Assembly (NCBI GenBank): GCA_946615875.1
Contig: CAMOIK010000046.1
Location: 1-12,871, forward strand
Origin: an uncultured Verrucomicrobiota bacterium
GTDB lineage: Bacteria > Verrucomicrobiota > Kiritimatiellia > RFP12 > UBA1067
Direction of reading: 5' to 3'
Length of the DNA stretch: 12,871 bases
Shown in pieces: positions 6,575 to 12,871 of the stretch (its first letter is position 1; every line of letters starts with the position of its first letter). The notes below the pieces were generated by a model. It saw nothing but the letters and a program-made list of their open reading frames with translations, did no database searches and had not been told where the DNA came from. The position numbers were made by a program, and so were the translations under genes.

Positions 6575-9500
6575 TCCGCCTCGAACGATACTTCCACGCT
6601 GTAGAACCCGCGCTCCGCCGCCGGGATCTCCACGGACGTGCCCTCCACCTTCTTGATGAACGGCAGCCGCGCCGCCGGTTCGTCCCCGCCGAACAGCGCG
6701 GTCCAGAGCTTCACGCCTTCTACGGCGCGGGCGTTTTCCGCGGTGGTCACCACCACCTTGCCGCCCTGCACCGCTATGTTCGCCTTGAGCGTGTCGTCCT
6801 TCCTCCACGTCTTGTCGAGGCCCAGTATGTAGCAGACCCATCGCGGATGCCCGTTCACCGCCTTGCCTTGCAGGAAATCCTGCCACGTGAGGTCTGGGTC
6901 GAACTCGCGGTTGTCGGCAAGCCCGCGGAAGTCCATCCATTCCTGCAACGCGGCGTCCCGCGCGATGTATGCGCCGCCGTCGCCGATGGAGAGGCTGTCC
7001 GACGGCTGCGTCCTTGCCGCCCACAGCCCGTCGTCGGCGCATTCGAGCCGCCAGCCGTCGGGGTCCGCCAGGACGAACGCGCCGCCTGGCTTCGCGCTCC
7101 ACGAGATCAGGCGATGGCGCTTCTCGCGCGTCCTCACGCCCTGCGCGAACGCGATAGTCGCCGTGCCGGAGGCGAACGTCGGCGGTTGCGCGAAATCCAG
7201 CGAGGCGTCCGCGGAGTCGAAGCGCAGCGTGGCGCCGTCGCGGATCCTAAGGCCGATGGAAGGGGAGGCGGCGGTGCAGGCGAGACGCGCCCCCGCGCCC
7301 TTGACGAGCAGCGTCCCGGCGACGTCTATGCCGTTGTAGGCCGTCCAGGCGGCGCCGGCGCCGATCGCGGCCGTCGCGCCCGCTTTCAGCGTGACGGAGG
7401 CGGATTCCCCGGCCGACGGCAGTTCGGCGGCGGAGGCTATGGCGCCGAAGACGATGCGCCGCCCGCTCGCGATGCCGTTGTTGTCCGCCGCGCCGATCGA
7501 TATGGAGCCCGTGTAGTTCGATGCGGTGTTGAACACGTATGCCTGGCGCTGGCCGGAGGAGAAGACCATGTCGCCGTCTCCTTCGAGCGCGCCGAACACG
7601 TTGTGGTTGCTGGAATATCCGTTGGAGGTGGAGAAAGTCCCCTCCAGCGCCAGCGTCCCGGCGAAGGTGGCGTCGTTGTTATTCAGCCAGTTGATGGCGC
7701 AGTCCGCCAGCAGGATGCGCGACGCCGCGTTCCCGTAGAGCTCGAGGCGGACGTCCTTGGTGGCGTCGTTCGCGGCCAGATTGCGCAGCTCCACAGTGCC
7801 GCGCCATGCGGCGTTTGTGAAGCCTAGGCCCTCGTGCGGCAGCGCACCGTCGCAGACCAGCGTCCCCTCGCCGGATAGCGCGACGACTTCCGGCCCGATG
7901 TCGGCGAGATTGACGCGCCCGCCTGCTGGGATTTGCAGCGTGACGGTGCCCGCCACGCAGGCGGAGAGCGTGCCTCCGGCGACCGACATCTTCCAGACCT
8001 GCCCGTCGCCGAGCGCGGGAAGCGCGTTCGTGTCGATCGCGTCCGCGCCGGAGATCGCGCCGGACGCCGCAAGCAGCGGGAACGAATCGCCTACGGCCAG
8101 GCTGCCCGTCCCCGCGAGGCTCACGGCCACGCCGGACACGTCCACGGCGCCGCCGACGGAAAGCGGCGCCGCGCTCCCGCCGACAGCCATGGAGAGGCGC
8201 GAGCCGGCGGCCAGCGCGAGCGAAGGGACGGCGAGGCTGCATCCTTCGGCGATGTTGAGCGTCGCCCCGCGCGCCAGCGTCCATCCCGCGCCGCACGCAT
8301 TCGCCGACGAGAATGCGACGGTGAAGACGCCGTTGCTCACGATCGTCGGGCCGGAATGCCCCAGCGGCTTCCTGGCCACGATTTCGCCGCCGCCTTTCTT
8401 CACGATGCCGAAGCCCTCGGTGTTCGGGCCTTCCCTTGTCGCGATGTCGAGCGTCAGGGTCTTGCCGTCCGCCACGTCCACCGTCTCGTTCGCGTAGCGG
8501 ATGCACAGGTAGCCTTTGCCCGCGCCGTCCTCTATCAGCGAATCGTCGGTCGCGGCTATGCCCTTGCCATGCATCCTGTCTAAGCGGTTGCTGGTGCAGA
8601 CCGTGCCGCCGGAGAGCTCCAGGTGGCGGCGCATGTGCTCCATAGAGCCGTTGAACGTGACCCGCCCGCCTTTTTCGACCGACATCGGCGTCTCGACGTA
8701 GGTGCCCGTCGCTGCCGTCGTGTCGAAGACCAGATGGCCGCCGTCGGCCACCGAGAGGCGGGTGTAGCCAAAGAGCCCGCCGTCCTTGTGGAACGGTCCT
8801 TTGAAGCGCACCGTCCCCTCGCCGACGCGGAAGTGCGCCGTGGAATAGCTGTCCGTGGTGTAGTTGAAGTGGTCGAAGACCTGCGTCCTGCCCGCGCCCG
8901 GCGCCACCGTGAGAGTGGTGTGCGCGTCCAGGTATATCTCGCCGGCGCAGTGCGCGTATGCAGAGTCGGCCACCACGTTAGTGCCGAACGGGGCGTTGAA
9001 GGCGAACGTGCAGCTTGGCGGCAGGGTCAGCTTCTTCGCGTCCAGGCGCACCGGCATGTCGAAGGCAAGGCTGCCGCCTGGCGATATTGTCTCGCCTGGA
9101 AGCGCCAGCAGGGCCTCGTCGTCTCCTTTGGCGAAGCGGTAGTGCGACAAAGGCGCGTTGAAATCGACCCGCCCGGGCGAGACCCGACCCTTGACCGTCA
9201 CGACCGGGGACGCGGCTCCGGCGATGTCGTGGAACGCGACGGTGTCGCCGTCGAGGTAGTATGTGGATGCGCCGTCCCATGCCAGGACGGAAGAGTCGCC
9301 GCCGGTCCAGACGCCGCATCCGCCCTTTCCGGCCTCGCCGGACCACGAAAGCCCTTCGAAGAGGGTGATCGAGCGCATGGAAAGCGCCACGCCGTTGGTC
9401 ACGGCGCAGGCCGTGACGGTCTTCGTGCCGCTGATCGTCAGGCGGACGGCCTGGCCCGGCTCCGAATGCGCAGAGTTCCTGTTCGGTGTCGAGCCGTCCA

Positions 9501-10956
9501 GCGTGTAGTATATGGAGGCGTTGGCGTTGCTGTTCGTCAGGACCAGCGTGCGGTAGCCGGAGGAGTATTCGCCGTCGGAGCAGTCGCGCCCGTCCTTGTC
9601 GAGGAAGCGCACGTCCCAGTCGTAGGGCTTGACGTGCTCCTGCCACTGCGAGACGCTCCCGTGGGTCGCGGCGAGCACGCGACGGTTGTCGTTGCTCTCC
9701 GCCGTGCCGACCGGCACCCCGTAGTCCTGCGGCGTTATCTCCGGCGTCGAGAAGTAGGGGACGGGAAGGTATTCGCCGGTGTAGGGTTCGGTGTAGGAGT
9801 AGGCCATCACTGTGTAGCGCCGGATGCCGTTCGCGTCGGTGAAGTGGTAGCCGCACGAATACTGGGTGGACTGCGGTCCGGAGTTGGAGGGGCCTTGCCT
9901 GTTGCTGTGGCCGCATCCCATGTTGTGTCCGGTCTCGTGGCTCATCGTGTAGCGGGAATGGACGGTCTTGATGTCGCAGACGTTGCAGTTCAAGCGGGAG
10001 CTGCCGAATCCCGCGATGCCGTCCGGCGCCACGCTTTCGAGGCCGTAACCTATGCCTGAGGTGCCGCCCTCCGTCCTGTCCACGAGGAGCGTCACGATGT
10101 CGGCGCCGAACTTTTTGCGCAGGGCGTGGACCGGCGCGAACACCCCCGACCGCTCGCGCAGCGCACCGAGCAGGGAGTTGTTTATCGCGCTGTATCCGGC
10201 GTCGATTTCCGCCACGCCGACGAGGCGGTAGAAGAATAGGTGGTCGAGCCGCGAGTTGGCCAGCACGGAGTTCATCTTGCCCACGGCGTAGTCGGCGAAC
10301 GAGAGGATGTCGTCGGCCTCCGGGCATTCTCCGGCGGCCAGCCACGCCTTCGCGCCCTTGTCGAACGCCACGAGGATGTCGATCACCGAGCGCTGCTCCG
10401 CCGTCGCGAAGGCGTCGGGATCGGTTTCGCTCGCGCCGAGACGGCTGCGCGAAAGAGTTCCGGCCGCGGCCTCCGCCTCCGGCGCGGCGATTGCCGCGTC
10501 TTCGTGCTCGCAGGTGGCGCAGCGCCCGGGGCGCTGGCTGGAATTGTCGCGCTCGAAGACCTCCGCCTCGCCGCCGCGCCATCTCACGGTGTATTGCCGC
10601 AGCGCTTTGCCGTGGTCGATCGAAATCCTCCCGCCCTGCGCCGTCGCCTTGACTATGGCGTCGGCGCCGTTCGCGGCGTCGCGGGCGATGAACGACCGCC
10701 CGGCGACTCCGGGCGGCGGAGCCGCCACCACCTCCAGCTGGAAGCGCGTGTCGCCGAACATCTTCAGATGGATGGTGTCTCCTACGGCAAGGCCGCACAG
10801 CGCCTCGCCGCACGCCGCTGCCGTCTGCACCGAGCGGCGCAGCACGGGATGCCTCGCCGGACGCGGCGACGCGCCGTCGAAGTCGAGTGTGTATTCAGCA
10901 GCCGCGCCGCAAAGCGCCGCGAGCGCCGCCACCATCGCGCATATGGTGCCCCTCAT
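6571..10956 (-). CDS. Large secreted metzincin metalloprotease with chitobiase-like and beta-strand-repeat regions
   Basis: 1461 aa. Signal peptide at 1-20 (hydrophobic core AMVAALAALC, cleavage likely after AAA). Residues ~21-150 look like a propeptide with a Cys pair C146..C149. The catalytic domain (~165-420) has HETGHNMGCGH (340-350), the full HExxHxxGxxH zinc motif, and a Met-turn VMAYS with Met384: a metzincin near the M12B/reprolysin-like or M72 types. At ~450-520 is a chitobiase/hexosaminidase C-terminal-like domain (IYYTLDGSTPN). About 540-1340 is Gly/Ala/Ser/Val-rich with many short beta strands resembling autotransporter-associated repeats (KKGGGEIVARKPLGHSGPT). The last ~115 residues form a compact domain with NGHPRWVCYILGLDKTW, which I connect with large secreted proteins of this group. 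No beta-barrel, PEP-CTERM or sortase signal is seen. Start 10956 is chosen because the promoter (10993-11006) excludes upstream ATGs; its Shine-Dalgarno (AAGG, 2 bases away) is poor. First gene of the operon. Confidence 0.8.
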   Translation of the reverse strand: MRGTICAMVAALAALCGAAAEYTLDFDGASPRPARHPVLRRSVQTAAACGEALCGLAVGDTIHLKMFGDTRFQLEVVAAPPPGVAGRSFIARDAANGADAIVKATAQGGRISIDHGKALRQYTVRWRGGEAEVFERDNSSQRPGRCATCEHEDAAIAAPEAEAAAGTLSRSRLGASETDPDAFATAEQRSVIDILVAFDKGAKAWLAAGECPEADDILSFADYAVGKMNSVLANSRLDHLFFYRLVGVAEIDAGYSAINNSLLGALRERSGVFAPVHALRKKFGADIVTLLVDRTEGGTSGIGYGLESVAPDGIAGFGSSRLNCNVCDIKTVHSRYTMSHETGHNMGCGHSNRQGPSNSGPQSTQYSCGYHFTDANGIRRYTVMAYSYTEPYTGEYLPVPYFSTPEITPQDYGVPVGTAESNDNRRVLAATHGSVSQWQEHVKPYDWDVRFLDKDGRDCSDGEYSSGYRTLVLTNSNANASIYYTLDGSTPNRNSAHSEPGQAVRLTISGTKTVTACAVTNGVALSMRSITLFEGLSWSGEAGKGGCGVWTGGDSSVLAWDGASTYYLDGDTVAFHDIAGAASPVVTVKGRVSPGRVDFNAPLSHYRFAKGDDEALLALPGETISPGGSLAFDMPVRLDAKKLTLPPSCTFAFNAPFGTNVVADSAYAHCAGEIYLDAHTTLTVAPGAGRTQVFDHFNYTTDSYSTAHFRVGEGTVRFKGPFHKDGGLFGYTRLSVADGGHLVFDTTAATGTYVETPMSVEKGGRVTFNGSMEHMRRHLELSGGTVCTSNRLDRMHGKGIAATDDSLIEDGAGKGYLCIRYANETVDVADGKTLTLDIATREGPNTEGFGIVKKGGGEIVARKPLGHSGPTIVSNGVFTVAFSSANACGAGWTLARGATLNIAEGCSLAVPSLALAAGSRLSMAVGGSAAPLSVGGAVDVSGVAVSLAGTGSLAVGDSFPLLAASGAISGADAIDTNALPALGDGQVWKMSVAGGTLSACVAGTVTLQIPAGGRVNLADIGPEVVALSGEGTLVCDGALPHEGLGFTNAAWRGTVELRNLAANDATKDVRLELYGNAASRILLADCAINWLNNNDATFAGTLALEGTFSTSNGYSSNHNVFGALEGDGDMVFSSGQRQAYVFNTASNYTGSISIGAADNNGIASGRRIVFGAIASAAELPSAGESASVTLKAGATAAIGAGAAWTAYNGIDVAGTLLVKGAGARLACTAASPSIGLRIRDGATLRFDSADASLDFAQPPTFASGTATIAFAQGVRTREKRHRLISWSAKPGGAFVLADPDGWRLECADDGLWAARTQPSDSLSIGDGGAYIARDAALQEWMDFRGLADNREFDPDLTWQDFLQGKAVNGHPRWVCYILGLDKTWRKDDTLKANIAVQGGKVVVTTAENARAVEGVKLWTALFGGDEPAARLPFIKKVEGTSVEIPAAERGFYSVEVSFEAE

Positions 10957-10992
10957 AGCCTTTTCATTTAGTTTCAACGCCCTACGGCGCAT

Positions 10993-11006
10993 ATTATACC
11001 ATATTT
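10993..11006 (-). promoter_or_regulatory. Promoter of the protease-holA-EIIA-HAD operon (extended -10)
   Basis: The minus strand reads AAATATGGTATAAT, with the -10 TATAAT at 10993-10998. Transcription would begin near 10986, leaving about 30 bases before the ATG at 10956. This rules out ATG 10992, which lies inside the promoter. It is the only promoter-like element seen for the four genes down to 4078. Confidence 0.7.
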
Positions 11007-11094
11007 TCGCGATTGAAGGGAAGACCGGCGGGAAGGGGAGGCGCGGGATGCATAGGGCGCCCTGCGCTCCATACATGGCCAACTGCGGCTCGAC

Positions 11095-11106
11095 GGGGGG
11101 GGGGGG
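11095..11106. repeat. Run of 12 G (12 C on the minus strand)
   Basis: Homopolymer in the intergenic region, about 97 bases upstream of the -10 of the protease operon. Such tracts are prone to slippage in vivo and to sequencing error. In the minus-strand frame of the protease it would read as four prolines, but it lies upstream of the promoter and so is probably not translated. Confidence 0.9.
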
Positions 11107-11121
11107 AGCGACAGCAAAATG

Positions 11122-11167
11122 CACGTCATGGCACTTGCCACGTGAAAAACAGATGTTTTCGCCGTGG
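11122..11167. other. Overlapping alternative hairpins after the response regulator gene
   Basis: Two stems share CCACGTG: one pairs 11138-11142 with 11163-11167 and extends inward through an A/T-rich arm (4-base loop, two mismatches and one G-T wobble); the other pairs CACGT (11122-11126) with ACGTG (11140-11144) around GGC/GCC. They begin about 17 bases after the response-regulator stop and may end that transcript, but no clean U-tract follows. Confidence 0.35.
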
Positions 11168-11183
11168 AAGGGGATGCGCGGCT

Positions 11184-11792
11184 TCAGGGCCGCAGGATGC
11201 CGAGTTCGTAGGCGCGGCCGACCGCCGCGGCGGAGGAAGGGGAGTCGAGTTTGAGATAGATGGCCTTGACGTGCGACTTGACGGTCTCGACGCCGATGCC
11301 GAGCGCCAGCGCGATGTCTTCGCGGGTGTGGCCCGTTGACATGAGCGTGAGCACCTGGAGTTCGCGGGGGCTCAGGACGGAGCCCGTGCCGGCCGGCACT
11401 TCGTCCTGCACGAACACCTTGGGGTCTGTCGCGATGGTGCGCAGGGCGGAGAGGATGCGGTTGCGGTCCGATCCCTTCGGTATGTAGCCGGCGGCGCCGA
11501 GCGCGCGCGCCTTGTCCACTTCCACCTGCAGCGGCATGCCCGCCATCAGCAGCACGCGGATCGTCGGGTGTATCTTCCTCATCGCCTTCAGGGTCTCGAA
11601 GCCGTCCATGACAGGCATGCGTATGTCCATGAGGACGGCGTCCGGCCTGCCGTCGCGGCACTTGTCCACGGCCTCCTTGCCGTTTGCGGCGGCGCCGAAG
11701 AGCGCCAGCCCCTTGGACGAGGCGATCAGCGCCTCCAGACCGTCGCGGACGATCGGATGGTCATCGACTATGAGCACTTTGATGTCTTTCAT
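11184..11792 (-). CDS. NarL/FixJ-family response regulator
   Basis: 202 aa. Receiver domain (residues 3-120): acidic pair Asp10/Asp11, phospho-acceptor Asp56 in VLMDIRMPVMDG, and Lys106 in GYIPKGS. C-terminal LuxR-type helix-turn-helix (~140-198) with VLSPRELQVLTLMSTGHTRE and VETVKSHVKAIYLKL. It should be phosphorylated by the upstream kinase and bind DNA. The start at 11792 overlaps the kinase stop as ATGA, so the pair is translationally coupled. Odd: the residue that is normally Ser/Thr in the activation switch (as in NarL VVVFS) is Ala84 in VLLMAGMP. Targets are unknown; the protease operon directly downstream is a candidate by position only. Confidence 0.92.
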   Translation of the reverse strand: MKDIKVLIVDDHPIVRDGLEALIASSKGLALFGAAANGKEAVDKCRDGRPDAVLMDIRMPVMDGFETLKAMRKIHPTIRVLLMAGMPLQVEVDKARALGAAGYIPKGSDRNRILSALRTIATDPKVFVQDEVPAGTGSVLSPRELQVLTLMSTGHTREDIALALGIGVETVKSHVKAIYLKLDSPSSAAAVGRAYELGILRP

Positions 11793-12871
11793 TTCTCGGA
11801 GGCCTTCAGGGTGAGTTTTACCGTCACGGCAGTCCCCTTGCCGGGGGTGCTGTCGAAAGAAATCGATCCGCCCAGGTGCGCGATTCTCTCGCGCATGGAG
11901 TTCAGCCCGTAGTGCCCCGCAGGCACCGGGCGAGAGGTGTCGAAGCCGACGCCGTTGTCTGCTATGCTCAGCGTGAGCGCGTCGCCGGAAAAGTCGATGT
12001 GGACGCGGACCTTGGTGGCGTAGCCGTGGGTGAGGGCGTTGCCCACCGCCTCCTGCAGGATCATGAGCAGCGAGCCGGAGACCATGCGCGCCAGCCGCGG
12101 TTCGCTCCCGGCGGACGTGATCTCCACTATGTCCTTCCAGTGCGCCATGCGTTCGGCGGCGTAGCGGAAGAGGCCGGAGAGGCTGGCGGGGCCCTCGGAC
12201 TCCTCGCCAAGCCCCCAGAGGACGGTCCGCAGCTGCGTCTGGGTGTATGCGAGCGAGGAGGTGGCGCGCGCAAGCTGCTCGGCGGCGCCCTTGCAGTCGC
12301 CCTCGTCCATCATGTTCTGGGCCGCGCCGATGCGGAACATGGTGCCCGCGAGCAGTTGCTGGAAGTCGTCGTGCAGGTCGCGGGAGAGGCGGAGCCGTTC
12401 GCGGTGGGTGGCCTCGAAGGCGACTTCGTCGCGCACGCGCCGCCGCATCGTCTCGAGCAGGCGGCGGCGAAGCAGCGCGGCCCACAGGAACACGACGAGC
12501 GCGACGCCGAGGCTCGCCCCCGTCACCGCCCATATCTTCGCAGGCGTCCAGAACGGAGCGCGGGAGAGGACTTCCACGCCGTTGATGTCGGTCGGCATCA
12601 CGCTGACGTCTGTGAAGTCGGTCATGGCGTGGTGGGTCGAGTCGTTCACTGGCGAATAGAGCATGATGCCGTTCACGCGCACCGTGGCCCCCAGCTTCAG
12701 GTCGTCCGGCAACGGGGTGTTGATGTTGATGCGCGACGCGGCCTGGAAGCTGTAGTCGCCGTCGCCGACCTGTATCTGCGTGATGCTCTGGCGCCTGTTT
12801 ATGTCGCGCACGACGCCTTCGCACGACACCATCTCGCCCCACAGGTCTTCGGCCCCCGCCGTGTTCAGCGG
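11789..12871 (-). CDS. Sensor histidine kinase, HisKA_3 (NarX/DegS-type), 5' end outside window
   Basis: Partial: the frame is open to the window edge, so the 361 visible residues are the C-terminal part; ATG 12832 is probably internal because in-frame sequence upstream (NTAGAEDLWGE) continues naturally. Visible order: an extracytoplasmic segment with an OB-fold-like pattern (CEGVVRDINRRQSITQIQVGD ... LGATVRVNGIM); one membrane helix (KIWAVTGASLGVALVVFLW, about 12475-12540); a dimerisation domain with the phospho-acceptor His (codon 12371-12373) in SRDLHDDFQQ; and an HATPase_c domain with N-box QEAVGNALTHG, G1 IADNGVGFD and G2 GHYGLNSMRERI. All catalytic motifs are intact. It is paired with the downstream response regulator by an ATGA overlap. 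The signal is unknown. Confidence 0.9.
   Translation of the reverse strand, partial: PLNTAGAEDLWGEMVSCEGVVRDINRRQSITQIQVGDGDYSFQAASRININTPLPDDLKLGATVRVNGIMLYSPVNDSTHHAMTDFTDVSVMPTDINGVEVLSRAPFWTPAKIWAVTGASLGVALVVFLWAALLRRRLLETMRRRVRDEVAFEATHRERLRLSRDLHDDFQQLLAGTMFRIGAAQNMMDEGDCKGAAEQLARATSSLAYTQTQLRTVLWGLGEESEGPASLSGLFRYAAERMAHWKDIVEITSAGSEPRLARMVSGSLLMILQEAVGNALTHGYATKVRVHIDFSGDALTLSIADNGVGFDTSRPVPAGHYGLNSMRERIAHLGGSISFDSTPGKGTAVTVKLTLKASEK

Noticed and set aside
5516..7102. 528-aa start for holA
   Set aside because: The extension is antisense-like Arg/Gly-rich sequence inside the protease gene; the delta N-terminus begins at 6574.
8623..10059. 478-aa plus-strand reading frame
   Set aside because: It is antisense to the protease gene, Arg/Val-rich without any domain, and a shadow of the high-GC codon pattern.
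10951..10960. Lipobox reading of the protease signal peptide (ALC)
   Set aside because: The residue before Cys16 is Leu, not Gly/Ala/Ser, so a lipoprotein signal is unlikely; a standard signal peptidase site after AAA fits better.
6571..11661. Very long minus-strand frame (1696 aa) reaching back into the response-regulator region
   Set aside because: The upstream part reads the response regulator in a wrong frame and passes through the promoter at 10993-11006; the real protein starts at 10956 with a signal peptide.
11184..12842. 552-aa apparent fusion ending in the response regulator
   Set aside because: Its first part is the kinase gene in a wrong frame (Arg/Pro-rich nonsense); the regulator has its own ATG at 11792 with an ATGA overlap.
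1..12871. CRISPR arrays, tRNA or rRNA genes, transposases, phage genes
   Set aside because: No regular spaced repeats, no recognisable tRNA or rRNA sequence, and no transposase or phage-type protein was found on either strand.

Overview
The window is 12.9 kb of high-GC bacterial DNA, tightly packed, with almost every gene on the minus strand. Four things point to a member of the PVC superphylum, most likely a Kiritimatiellota/Verrucomicrobiota-type bacterium: a XylR-type regulator (LacI-like sensor fused to an AraC helix-turn-helix), a helix-turn-helix/PTS-EIIA fusion of the kind also known from chlamydiae, a large secreted protease with autotransporter-type beta-strand repeats, and a histidine kinase with an OB-like sensor segment. 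No 16S or other marker is present, so this assignment is inference.

Left part (1-2930), minus strand: the 5' end of rplU (ribosomal protein L21) with its own promoter and a hairpin leader; then a two-gene unit ycjX-ycjF (P-loop NTPase and DUF697 membrane protein). Sampled lines here are clearly lower in GC (53% at 541-600) than the rest (73% at 3061-3120). ycjX is divergent from a XylR-like araC gene on the plus strand, and the space between them holds a near-perfect 34-bp inverted repeat that carries one promoter per arm.

Middle part (2931-10956): the araC-type gene (plus) runs tail-to-tail into, and overlaps by 23 bp, a four-gene minus-strand operon. In transcription order this is a 1461-aa secreted metzincin protease, holA (DNA polymerase III delta), an HTH-EIIA regulator, and a HAD phosphatase. 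All three junctions are 4-bp ATGA stop/start overlaps, so the genes are probably translationally coupled. One promoter is visible, about 30-40 bases before the protease start.

Right part (11184-12871), minus strand: a two-component pair, a NarL-type response regulator and a HisKA_3 histidine kinase whose 5' end lies beyond the window, again joined by an ATGA overlap. Between this pair and the protease promoter lie alternative hairpins and a run of 12 G.

Four promoters in the window share one 14-base element, AAATWTGGTATMAT (an extended -10 with a fixed A/T block), which looks like the house-keeping promoter of this organism. No tRNA, rRNA, CRISPR, insertion sequence or phage gene is seen. 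No gene-free stretch exceeds 300 bases.
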